The notes under the pieces are model-generated. The model worked only from the letters and a program-made list of their open reading frames with translations, searched no databases and had not been told where the DNA came from. Below, in pieces: positions 16,483-25,566 of a stretch of DNA of 64,000 bases. The position numbers and the translations under genes are program-made. Within the stretch, counting starts at the first letter, position 1. Every line of letters begins with the position of its first letter. The stretch covers positions 4,340,001 to 4,404,000 of the forward strand of contig NZ_REFU01000001.1 in assembly GCF_003688915.1 (NCBI RefSeq), given 5' to 3'. Source of the stretch: Rhodococcus sp. SBT000017. GTDB lineage: Bacteria > Actinomycetota > Actinomycetes > Mycobacteriales > Mycobacteriaceae.

Positions 16483-17256
16483 TCACAGCCAGAATCGCAT
16501 CAGGTAGTTGCCGTTGCCGGCGAAGAACTCGGGAACACCGGACAGCCCGAACAGGGTGTAGATCGCCCCGAAGAATGCGGAGTTGACTGCGGGCACGAAC
16601 AACAACGCGACGAGAACGAGGATTCCGTAGCCCTTGAATTGGTTCAGCGACGCACGGGTGGCGGGCGAGAGCGAGGGCTCGAGTGCGGCGTATCCATCGA
16701 GTCCCGGTACCGGAATCAGGTTCAGGATCGTGGCCATGATCTGCAGGAACGCCAGGAAACTGAGCCCGTACCAGAAGGCCTGATGGGTGCCGTCGGTGCC
16801 GAACATGCGAATGACGATCAGGAGTATCACGGCGACAACGGCGTTGGCGAACGGTCCGGCGAGGGCGATGCGCCGCTGCGTGGACGCCGAGAATTGGCCG
16901 GTGCGCAGATACACGGCACCGCCGGGCAGTCCGATTCCGCCGATCGCGATGAACATCACCGGCAGGACGATCGAGAGCAACGGGTGGGTGTACTTCAGCG
17001 GGTTGAGCGTCAGGTAACCGCGAAGTTCCACTTCCCGGTCGCCGGCCCGAAAAGCGGTGTACGCGTGCCCGAATTCGTGCAGGCACACCGAGGCGATCCA
17101 TCCGGCGAGAACCAGTACGAACACTCCGAGGCGCGCGGCGACGGACGTGACGTCCTCGGCCGTCCACGCCAGCGCGCCGCCTACGCCGGCGACCGCGAGA
17201 ACGGCCACGAACACCGGGCTCGGCAGGACGGGACTGCGGCGCAGCGGAACGGTCAT
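16483..17256 (-). CDS. M50-family site-2 protease-like membrane protein (Rv0359-like)
   Basis: A 257-residue polytopic zinc metalloprotease of the site-2 protease family, which cuts substrates within the membrane. The zinc motif HEFGH (His60, Glu61, His64) lies in the second helix, and the distal metal ligand lies in NLIPVPGLDGYAAL. A GRDREVE-like RGYLTLNPLKY block is typical of the bacterial Rv0359 type. Substrates are unknown. The ATG at 17256 overlaps the stop of the upstream gene (ATGA), so the pair is coupled, as in mycobacteria where Rv0358 and Rv0359 adjoin. Confidence 0.88.
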   Translation of the reverse strand: MTVPLRRSPVLPSPVFVAVLAVAGVGGALAWTAEDVTSVAARLGVFVLVLAGWIASVCLHEFGHAYTAFRAGDREVELRGYLTLNPLKYTHPLLSIVLPVMFIAIGGIGLPGGAVYLRTGQFSASTQRRIALAGPFANAVVAVILLIVIRMFGTDGTHQAFWYGLSFLAFLQIMATILNLIPVPGLDGYAALEPSLSPATRASLNQFKGYGILVLVALLFVPAVNSAFFGAIYTLFGLSGVPEFFAGNGNYLMRFWL

Positions 17257-17915
17257 CGGACCAGCAACCACTCTTCGTGGTGACGGTAGAACGTCGATCT
17301 CTTCACCGTTCTGTCGCCTGCGATGCCGTCGCGCATCAGGTCTGCGGCGGGGGAGCCGAGCTGCATCGCGCGTCCGCTCACCCAGCGGCGAGGCAGCAAC
17401 CGTCGACGGCTGATCACTCGCGCGCGCAGACCCGGCAACTCCGGGGTCGGTGCCACCTCGACGCCGGGTACCACTCCGGAGAACAACCGAGTGTCGTCGA
17501 CGTAGGCCTCACCCTCGAGTTCCGCGCCGCCGCCGCCGAGCAGCGCCCGACCGACGACCGCCTTGCCCGCGTCGTCGCGAATGAGGGGCGTGCTCGACGC
17601 TTTTCCTGTCAGTGCGACTTTGGCGGCACGGGACCCGGTCCCGAGTTTGTAGATGTGGGCGGCGTTGGTGGCGGTCTCCGGTACGAACGCGACTTCGACG
17701 TGCAGACGGTCGGTGCGCATCAACCTGGTGAGAACGGCGGCCAGCGAGGCATCGTCGCCCAACACGATGATGCGTGGTGCGGGGGCGGATTCGATGTCTG
17801 CGAACAGCGCGCTGCAGTCGTCGTCGGTCGGTACGGCATCGGCGTTGCGCAGTGGGACGTCGGTCAGCGTGATCGGCAACGGCGGGTTTCCGCACTGCAG
17901 AACGAACGGTGTCAC
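17253..17915 (-). CDS. conserved protein of unknown function (Rv0358-like)
   Basis: The 220-residue product is soluble. The N-terminal half has alternating beta/alpha character with APRIIVLGDDASLAAVLTRLMRTDRLHVEVAFVP, and a Gly-rich GRALLGGGGAELEGEAYVDD follows. This resembles the nucleotide-binding part of diacylglycerol-kinase-like proteins, but the key GGDGT motif is not evident. The C-terminus is strongly basic (RVISRRRLLPRRWVSGRAMQ). Identity rests mostly on its position between purA and the M50 gene. The GTG start at 17915 has TAGGAGC before it. It is divergent from purA. Confidence 0.7.
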   Translation of the reverse strand: MTPFVLQCGNPPLPITLTDVPLRNADAVPTDDDCSALFADIESAPAPRIIVLGDDASLAAVLTRLMRTDRLHVEVAFVPETATNAAHIYKLGTGSRAAKVALTGKASSTPLIRDDAGKAVVGRALLGGGGAELEGEAYVDDTRLFSGVVPGVEVAPTPELPGLRARVISRRRLLPRRWVSGRAMQLGSPAADLMRDGIAGDRTVKRSTFYRHHEEWLLVR

Positions 17916-18012
17916 GGCGCTCCTAGATCTTCGGTGAACCCTCGAACGACCATAGTGCCCTCGTTTCGGCTCGACCGTAGCGGCATGCGGGCCAGCTCAC
18001 CGCCTCGGCTAG

Positions 18013-19407
<1,395 letters not shown>

Positions 19408-19427
19408 ACAGCTCTGCGAAATTTCAC

Positions 19428-19457
19428 GCCCCGAGGCCCACGGCCTCGGGGCTTTTT
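19428..19457 (+). terminator. intrinsic terminator of purA
   Basis: GCCCCGAGGCC and GGCCTCGGGGC form a perfect 11-bp stem with a CAC loop, followed directly by five T residues. It is the most canonical terminator in the window. Confidence 0.9.
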
Positions 19458-19832
19458 CGTACCTCGAACCGTGCCGTGGCAGCCTGCTTGGACAGCGGCG
19501 TCGAAACAGCGACAGTGGCCGGAAAAAGCTTTGAAAAGGTGTCGCCACCGCCGTTCAAAAGCGGCACACCAGCGGTGATCTTCTGGTAGTCAAGACATTT
19601 CGTGTCCACTACTGCTTTACATCAAATGTTCATGTGTAATCCTGGAGTTCGAAATATGCAGTCAAAAAGACTCCTGGACTTTTACCATCGCTTGGGTAAC
19701 GGACCGGACGGTCGTTGCGAAACAATGGATATCGCACCCAGTTGCGGAGGCCCACATTCCGGCCGACCGACCCACATCGGGTCACCTCCCCCTCGGCCTC
19801 ACGAACAAGGCCACCGAAGAAAGCGACAACGA
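19458..19832 (+). other. upstream region of the SipW-type locus
   Basis: This 375-bp stretch between the purA terminator and the first client gene is less GC-rich than its surroundings (for example 19600-19740). It probably contains the locus promoter and an untranslated leader. An in-frame ATG at 19602 would extend the first protein by 77 residues of low plausibility. No RNA family or operator was recognised. Confidence 0.5.
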
Positions 19833-20381
19833 ATGAACAAGGCAACCAAGGGCGCCGTAGCTGCGGGGGCGGCAGCTGTACTGCTGCTCGGCGGTTTGGG
19901 ATCCTACGCACTGTGGCAGGACACCGAGACCGTAACCGGAGGTGAGATCAACTCCGGCGAACTGAACTTCGCCCCGGTCCCCGGAACGGCGGCCTGGACC
20001 GAAACCTCGGTCACGCCCAACGCGGATCTCGGAGCCGACCCTTCCGGCTTCCTCATCGTGCCGGGCGACGTTCTCGAGTACTCGACTCAGTACACGGTCG
20101 ATTGGGCAGGAGACAATCTGCGAGCCTCCATCACGGCGGACTTCACCGCGGTCGGTGGCGACACGGCATTGGCGGCCGCGCTGGACACCGAGGTGTCGGT
20201 GAACGGTGGTACATCGTTGCCCAACGGATCCGCCGTCGACCTTCCGTTGACGACGTCTCCGCAGACCATCTCCGTCGAGGTGACCATCACGTTCGACGAA
20301 GACACGGCCGGTCTGATCGCCCAGAACGAGAGCGTCGACCTCAATGCCTTCACCCTGACGCTCGACCAGGTTCGTCCCTGA
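19833..20381 (+). CDS. SipW-dependent TasA-like exported protein 1
   Basis: The 182-residue product starts with MNKATKGAVAAGAAAVLLLG, a signal with the SipW-client pattern: a hydrophobic core followed by SYALWQDTETVTGGEINSGE. The mature part is beta-rich and includes a VPGDVLEYSTQYTVDWAGDN stretch like the PGD strand motif of TasA/camelysin proteins. Such proteins are cut by a dedicated SipW signal peptidase and in Bacillus assemble into biofilm fibres. It resembles the actinobacterial 'alternate signal-mediated exported protein' group. First gene of the cluster; the peptidase gene is two genes downstream. Confidence 0.8.
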   Translation: MNKATKGAVAAGAAAVLLLGGLGSYALWQDTETVTGGEINSGELNFAPVPGTAAWTETSVTPNADLGADPSGFLIVPGDVLEYSTQYTVDWAGDNLRASITADFTAVGGDTALAAALDTEVSVNGGTSLPNGSAVDLPLTTSPQTISVEVTITFDEDTAGLIAQNESVDLNAFTLTLDQVRP

Positions 20382-20390
20382 TCTGTTGCG

Positions 20391-20951
20391 GTGACGAACA
20401 AGCACGGTCGTTATTGGGCGCTCGCAGCCGCGTCCGTCGCTGTGGTGGTCTTCGGATCAGCACAGTCGACGGGCGCGCTGTGGCGTGACGAGCAGATCGT
20501 TGCCGGCGGGACCATCAACTCCGGCACCTTGGACATCGAGGTCGGCCCGAACGGAGCGGAAGTGAACGATTACGTTCTCGCTGCACTCGGTTCGGCCAAT
20601 CTCGGACCGAACGGTTTCTCGCAGGCACCGCTGTCGATTCGGAACTCCGGCAACGTACCGTTCGACTTTCGGCTGCAGGGAACCACGTCGACCGGAACAG
20701 TCCCTCTTGTCTTGACTGCGACAATTGTTGCGGCCGAGACGAATTGCCCGGCGTCAGGTACACCGACGGGTCCGACGACACAGTTGTACAGCGGAAGTGC
20801 CAGTGGCGCGCAAGCTCCGGTGCCACCGGCGGCCAGACTGTTGGCCGCAGGTGCCCGCGAAGTGTGGTGCTTTCGGCTCGCCGTCGGTGCCACTCCACCG
20901 CAGAGCGCGTCGTCGACGGTGACGTTCTCGTTCCGGGCGGACCAGACATGA
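20391..20951 (+). CDS. SipW-dependent TasA-like exported protein 2
   Basis: This 186-residue protein repeats the client plan: a hydrophobic core, then TGALWRDEQIVAGGTINSGT and LDIEVGPNG. The mature domain has FSQAPLSIRNSGNVPFDFRL, the typical TasA-like strand with a polar turn, and two Cys residues (ETNCP, VWCFRL) likely to form a disulfide. The start is GTG at 20391, ten bases after the previous stop. The stop overlaps the signal-peptidase start (ATGA). Confidence 0.8.
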   Translation: MTNKHGRYWALAAASVAVVVFGSAQSTGALWRDEQIVAGGTINSGTLDIEVGPNGAEVNDYVLAALGSANLGPNGFSQAPLSIRNSGNVPFDFRLQGTTSTGTVPLVLTATIVAAETNCPASGTPTGPTTQLYSGSASGAQAPVPPAARLLAAGAREVWCFRLAVGATPPQSASSTVTFSFRADQT

Positions 20952-21547
20952 ATGCCGACGACGACACGGACGTGATCGACACCGTGACAGACGTGTCCGA
21001 GGAGAACCGGACCGGTGTCTGGTGGTGGGTGAGCCGGATCGCGTCGTACACGCTCCTGGCGGCGATGTTGTTCGTTCTCGGGGTGACCGTCGTCGTTCCG
21101 AAAGTCACCGGTTCGACGCCGTACACGATTCTCACCGGCTCGATGAAGCCGTCGTACCCACCGGGAAGTCTGGTTGTGGTCAAGCCCGCAGCTGCAGACG
21201 AACTCGAGGTAGGTACTGCGATCACCTATCAAATCCGTTCGGGCGAGCCCGAAGTGGTGACTCACCGCATCGTGGCGACCCAGCAGAGCGGACGAGGTAT
21301 CACCACCTATGTCACACGCGGGGACAACAACGGATCCGACGACGAGAACCCGGTGCAGATCGGGCAGATTCGCGGAAAAGTCTGGTACTCGGTGCCGTAC
21401 ATGGGCTACGTCAACAACTGGCTCAACGGTGAACAGCGAAAGATCACAGTGACCGTCATCGTCATCGGATTGGTCGGGTATGCACTGTTCATGTTCGTCG
21501 GGGCCGGTGTCGATCGCCACCGGAGCCGGAAGGAGCAGTCGCCTTGA
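20948..21547 (+). CDS. sipW: SipW-type signal peptidase I (S26B)
   Basis: A 199-residue membrane protease. It has an N-terminal membrane helix (about residues 33-52), the catalytic Ser65 in ILTGSMKPSY, and His106 in VVTHRIV where Gram-negative-type enzymes have Lys, as in ER/SipW-type peptidases. Asp126 in VTRGDNN and a C-terminal membrane helix (about 170-190) complete it. It should remove the signals of the TasA-like proteins encoded around it. The ATG overlaps the stop of client 2 and its own stop overlaps the next start (TTGA), so the genes are tightly coupled. Confidence 0.92.
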   Translation: MNADDDTDVIDTVTDVSEENRTGVWWWVSRIASYTLLAAMLFVLGVTVVVPKVTGSTPYTILTGSMKPSYPPGSLVVVKPAAADELEVGTAITYQIRSGEPEVVTHRIVATQQSGRGITTYVTRGDNNGSDDENPVQIGQIRGKVWYSVPYMGYVNNWLNGEQRKITVTVIVIGLVGYALFMFVGAGVDRHRSRKEQSP

Positions 21548-22053
21548 GACACAGCGCCTTTGTCGCCTGCACGGCCGTCTTCGCGGGCGTCGCAGTCGTG
21601 TTGTTCCTCGGTGCCGGATCGACCCGCGCGCAGACCGTCAAGTACAGCGACGACGGGAGGGAGTGGGCGTCGACCCTTCGAAGCGCATTCTTCGACAACG
21701 ATATTCGGTGGGTTCCCGGAGACGCGCGTGAATCGCAGTTCCACGTGTTCAACGACACCGACCGGGACGGACGGCTCTGGCTGACCTTCGACAGCGACAA
21801 CCCGGCGTTCCTCCGATCCCTGAGCGTCTCGATCGGCGGCGGCGAGCTGGCCGAATCGTGCGCGTGGATCGACCTCGCGGCCGGGCAGAAGAAGCGCATC
21901 GACGCCACGATCACGATGGCCGAAGCTGCCGGAAACGACACCCGTTCCTCCTCTGCTGCAGTCGATCTCGTTGTGCAGTGGGACAACAGCAACAGCGCCG
22001 AGTGCCCGGTGTCATCGGGTGCGCGGACGGATATGGAAGGGGCGCAGCCCTGA
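21544..22053 (+). CDS. secreted PGD-motif protein of the SipW locus
   Basis: The 169-residue product has an ordinary-looking signal (core AVFAGVAVVLFLGAGSTRA) without the W-x-D client motif. Its mature domain contains DIRWVPGDARESQFHVFNDT, close to the PGD strand motif of the TasA-like clients, and two Cys residues (SCAWID, AECPVS). It may be a pilin-like or accessory partner of the clients. The TTG start at 21544 overlaps the peptidase stop; the TGATG junction at 22051-22055 couples it to the next gene. Confidence 0.75.
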   Translation: MRHSAFVACTAVFAGVAVVLFLGAGSTRAQTVKYSDDGREWASTLRSAFFDNDIRWVPGDARESQFHVFNDTDRDGRLWLTFDSDNPAFLRSLSVSIGGGELAESCAWIDLAAGQKKRIDATITMAEAAGNDTRSSSAAVDLVVQWDNSNSAECPVSSGARTDMEGAQP

Positions 22054-22685
22054 TGTCGCGTCACAGTGACACCGCCGGTCCGAGGGCGGTTCTCCGCCGA
22101 ACAGGCTCCGCGCTCATCAGCGCACGCGCCCGGGCCATCATGTCGATCGGCATCGTGCTCGGCCTCGGTGCGGTGGGAACCCTTGCTGCGTGGTCGGATA
22201 CGGCGACGGCGACGTCGGGTGTGTTCACGACGGGCAGGCTCGATATCAAGGTCGGCGACCCTGCCATCGACAACAACCCGCCGGCGTTCACCACGACGCT
22301 GGCCAATCCTGCGATCTGGCCGGGAGATACCGTCGCGGCCGGGCTTCTGGTGACCAACGACGTCGGTTCGGTCGCCAATTCCTACACTATTTCTGTTCTG
22401 GCCAGCAATGCCACTCTCGGGAATCTTCTCAACTCTTCGGTGCACTCCGGTGCGCCTGTGTCCGGCGCATGTGGTGGAAGCCCGATCAGCACGGTGACGG
22501 GACTCGGAACATCGAAGGTCTTCCCCGGTCTGAATCGGTCACTGATTGCGCGGCCAACAGCCGCCATCATCGCTGGGCAGACCGATCAACTGTGCATCAG
22601 CGTGACCATGCCGGCAGGGACAGCTCAGCCCAATCCCGTTGCCACCGGCACTATCACGTACACCATCACCGCGACGTCGACGTAG
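22053..22685 (+). CDS. SipW-dependent TasA-like exported protein 3
   Basis: The 210-residue protein has a longer basic leader (about 35 residues) before the client signal MSIGIVLGLGAVGTLAAWSD. TATATSGVFTTGRLDIKV follows, the best match in the window to the SipW-client consensus. The mature part carries AIWPGDTVAAGLLVTNDVGS and three Cys. Its signal end is nearly identical to the second hydrophobic segment of the next protein (DTATATSGVFTTG against DTATALSGTFTTA), which points to a shared origin. Confidence 0.82.
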   Translation: MSRHSDTAGPRAVLRRTGSALISARARAIMSIGIVLGLGAVGTLAAWSDTATATSGVFTTGRLDIKVGDPAIDNNPPAFTTTLANPAIWPGDTVAAGLLVTNDVGSVANSYTISVLASNATLGNLLNSSVHSGAPVSGACGGSPISTVTGLGTSKVFPGLNRSLIARPTAAIIAGQTDQLCISVTMPAGTAQPNPVATGTITYTITATST

Positions 22686-22688
22686 ATC

Positions 22689-24353
22689 ATGTCCGATACC
22701 CACGCAGCCACCCCCATGCGATCTCGCCCGCGTCTGCTTCGCGAGATCGCTCTGACCGTCGGCGCTGTCGCCGGGCTCGTCTGTGTGCTGTTCGCACTCG
22801 CGGCCGTGTTCTTCGGCATCACCCCCTTGATCTTCCGTTCCGGGTCCATGGCCCCGGCTATCGACACCGGCGCTCTGGCGCTGAGCAAGACGACTCCGGT
22901 CGCGGACATCGAGGTCGGCGACATCGTCAAGGTGACCAACGCGTCGGGAACAGGAATCACCCACCGCGTGGTCGAGATCGGGGCGGTCGGAACCGATAGT
23001 GCACAGCTGTTCCTCAAGGGTGACGCGAACGCTGAGCCCGATGCCGAGAGCTACGTGGTGTCCGAGGCCGATCGTGTGTTCTTCAGCGTCGGGAAACTCG
23101 GCTACGCGGTCACCTGGCTCAGCGGCCCGGTCGCAGTGTTCATCGGTGGCATCGCCGTCGGCGTACTTCTCATGACCGCGTTCGGATTTCGTAGGCCGAC
23201 GGTGGAGTCCCCTGCGCAGCCCGACGACGACGATCGACTGCAGGAACCGCCCAGTGGGCGGCACAGCGCCCAGGGACGCGGGACGTCCACCCTCGGTGTG
23301 GTGCTCGCGCTGGCGGCCATCTCGGCAGTGGGCATCAGTGCCTCGAACACTCCGACAACCCTTGCTGCGGGACAAGATACGGCAACGGCCCTCAGCGGCA
23401 CCTTCACCACGGCCCTGCCGATTCCAGCACCGCTGTCGCTGACTTGTACGAATGCAGAGCGGGGGCTTCTCGGTGCGATTCGCTTCGTGAATCTCACCTT
23501 CCCATCACGGGGGGCGCAGTACACCTACCAGTTGACATTGAAAAAGGCTGGTGAAAACGACCGTGAGTTCGCGGTAGCCGGGACTGCTGCTACCGGGGTG
23601 GTCATCACTCAAGCAGTGGAGAACGGAGCACTCCTGCAATTGCTACCGCTGCCGCTGGCCCCGGTGCTCGACGGCGTCTACACCGCATCCATTCGAACCA
23701 AATCGGGCACGAGGTTCTCGCAGCCGAGCCCCACTGCGAACATAACGATGAACAACGGTCTTCTCATCGGCCTGGCTGCCAGTGCTCGTTGCGGAGGCAC
23801 CCCGGCTGCCGCTCGCAGCGCCCCACGAGCGATCGTTCCGGAGACCACGACACAGGCCCCCACGGCGACGTCTCCGCTTGTTCCGGACTCGACGCTCGCA
23901 CCGGCCCCGACCACGACGGATCCGTCGCTCACCGAGGAGTCTCCGGCTCCGCCACCGGTCGAGGTTCCGCCGACCACGACCACCCCGTCGTCCACCACCG
24001 ACACGCCCGCTGCTGCCCTACCGGAGGAGGTCACCACCCCGCCTGCTCCCGCGGCTCTGTCCGCCCCGGTGGCTTCGCCGTCGGGTGCGTCGACTGCCCG
24101 GGTCGTCGACATCGACGGCGCTCCGACTCTGCAGATCGTCGACGCCACCGGAGCAGTCCAGTACAGCGCCCCCGCCACGTCCAGTGAGGCCTACGGCTAC
24201 GGCGTCAACTGGTCGGCCGGTGATCAGCTGTGGCTACTCGGTCCCGATGAGCTCGTTCGTCTCGACGGCACCGGCGGTTCGTGGTCGCGGTCGGTGATCG
24301 ATCCGGCAGATGTGGATCGGATTCCGGCGGATATTCTCGCGTTGCTGAATTAG
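22689..24353 (+). CDS. fusion of a SipW-type signal peptidase and a client-like secreted protein
   Basis: This 554-residue protein has an N-terminal S26B peptidase: a membrane helix at 19-43, Ser53 in RSGSMAPAID, His92 in GITHRVV, Asp112 in LKGDANAEPD, and a second helix at about 139-165. A charged linker (170-197) leads to a second hydrophobic core (200-218) ending in AGQDTATALSGTFTTA, the client-type cleavage region. A beta-rich domain with two Cys (about 245-365) comes next, then a Thr/Pro linker (375-455) and a C-terminal domain of about 95 residues. Enzyme and apparent substrate are thus on one chain, so self-processing is possible. The frame is continuous and the start is ATG at 22689. 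Confidence 0.85.
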   Translation: MSDTHAATPMRSRPRLLREIALTVGAVAGLVCVLFALAAVFFGITPLIFRSGSMAPAIDTGALALSKTTPVADIEVGDIVKVTNASGTGITHRVVEIGAVGTDSAQLFLKGDANAEPDAESYVVSEADRVFFSVGKLGYAVTWLSGPVAVFIGGIAVGVLLMTAFGFRRPTVESPAQPDDDDRLQEPPSGRHSAQGRGTSTLGVVLALAAISAVGISASNTPTTLAAGQDTATALSGTFTTALPIPAPLSLTCTNAERGLLGAIRFVNLTFPSRGAQYTYQLTLKKAGENDREFAVAGTAATGVVITQAVENGALLQLLPLPLAPVLDGVYTASIRTKSGTRFSQPSPTANITMNNGLLIGLAASARCGGTPAAARSAPRAIVPETTTQAPTATSPLVPDSTLAPAPTTTDPSLTEESPAPPPVEVPPTTTTPSSTTDTPAAALPEEVTTPPAPAALSAPVASPSGASTARVVDIDGAPTLQIVDATGAVQYSAPATSSEAYGYGVNWSAGDQLWLLGPDELVRLDGTGGSWSRSVIDPADVDRIPADILALLN

Positions 24354-24441
24354 CGCCGTCACATATATGTCCGAATCGAACTGCGCATATGCTCACCGGC
24401 GTGGATAATTGCGACCAGGTATAGCGACGGAAGGTCGAGCG

Positions 24442-24882
24442 ATGACTGAAAATTACAACGGATTGGAAGTTTTCAGCTACCAATTCGATCGCTTCGCATA
24501 CGAACATCCCTGGATCGGCGCTCAGGCCGGTGAATTCATGCTCGGCCCCGAGGGCGGGGGAATGCTCGAATTCACGCACGCTACCGTGTTCGCTCTTCCC
24601 GAAGGTGGCGCCCACGAAGTGCACGGTCCGATCCTGGACTGGTACCTCGGTCACGGGGGACCCTATGGCGCACTTGGTTATCCGATCAGCAACGAGCGTC
24701 CGACGCCCACCGGATCAGGTCGGTACAACCTCTTTCAACGCGGTGCTATCGGGTGGCTTCCGGATGTGGGTGCATTCACCATCGGTGGTCGGCGCGAAGA
24801 ATCCGATGTCACCCCGGGGCCGGAAGCCGTATTGGTGTCAGCAGTCGACGCTCCTATCGCGGCTCTCGGTATATCTGCCTGA
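24442..24882 (+). CDS. LGFP-repeat-like protein
   Basis: The 146-residue product contains one segment (about residues 70-110) with the LGFP-repeat pattern: ILDWYLGHGGPYGALGYPIS, then a basic-aromatic NLFQRGAIGWLP. A weaker related unit (IGAQAGEFMLGPEGG) precedes it. LGFP repeats occur in actinobacterial wall-associated proteins. No signal peptide is present, which is unusual for that role. GGAAGG precedes the ATG, and a promoter-like GGATAATTGCG at about 24401-24411 suggests its own transcript. It may or may not belong functionally to the SipW locus. Confidence 0.65.
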   Translation: MTENYNGLEVFSYQFDRFAYEHPWIGAQAGEFMLGPEGGGMLEFTHATVFALPEGGAHEVHGPILDWYLGHGGPYGALGYPISNERPTPTGSGRYNLFQRGAIGWLPDVGAFTIGGRREESDVTPGPEAVLVSAVDAPIAALGISA

Positions 24883-24950
24883 AATCCATTCTTCTTCCCC
24901 GTTTCGGGCGGTTTATTCGGTCGAGCAGTTTCAATCGTTGAGGTAGTAAT

Positions 24951-25475
24951 TCAGAACAACGTCGGCTCGTCGAATCCCGGGACCCCTTCGATACCGAGAA
25001 TCTTTTGTTTGGTATTCGTACCACCCGGTGCCGAGAAGCCGCCGACTTCCGTGCCTGCGCCGAGCACCCGATGGCACGGGACGATGATCGGCACGGGGTT
25101 ACGTCCCAACGCGCCACCCACGGCCTGGGCTGCACCGGGGTGGCCGAGCCTGCGGGCGATGTGGCCGTAGGTGAGTGTCGCGCCCCGGGGAATCCCGCTA
25201 CATACGGTGTACACCGAGGCGTCGAACTCCGAGACTTGGAGCAGCAGCGGAATCGGGCTCATGTCGACGGTCCGTCCATCGAGCAGGGCGACGATTCGCC
25301 CGATCGCGTCGGCCGCGAGCGCGTCGACAGGCCCTTCCGCTGCGCCGAAGCCGGTCAGGTAGTCCAACAGCGCCTCATCCGACGGTTCGGGCAGGGCGAC
25401 GGCGACCACTCCGTCGTCGGTCCACGCGATGCCGCAACGGCCGATGGCGGTGTCGAAGAGCGTGCTGCTCGGCAT
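24951..25475 (-). CDS. ogt: methylated-DNA--protein-cysteine methyltransferase
   Basis: This 174-residue suicide enzyme transfers O6-alkyl groups from guanine to its own Cys. The active site PCHRVLG is visible in VPIIVPCHRVLG, preceded by the helix-turn-helix-like RGATLTYGHIARRLGHPGAAQAVGGAL with the conserved Arg finger region. The start MPSSTLFD at 25475 is preferred over longer upstream starts because GATAAT (25482-25487, minus strand) is at the leaderless -10 distance. It may share an intergenic region with the divergent MocR gene. Confidence 0.93.
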   Translation of the reverse strand: MPSSTLFDTAIGRCGIAWTDDGVVAVALPEPSDEALLDYLTGFGAAEGPVDALAADAIGRIVALLDGRTVDMSPIPLLLQVSEFDASVYTVCSGIPRGATLTYGHIARRLGHPGAAQAVGGALGRNPVPIIVPCHRVLGAGTEVGGFSAPGGTNTKQKILGIEGVPGFDEPTLF

Positions 25476-25566
25476 CGGTCCATTATCCACCTGGCCCCGA
25501 GCGGCAGTCCAGTGGAATGCGCAATGGACTTGAATGTTCGAGGCCAGTGGGCGAATACTGGTGGGC

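Noticed and set aside
19602..19832. 77-residue N-terminal extension of the first SipW client
   Set aside because: It would place a long non-signal stretch before a typical client signal beginning MNKATKG.
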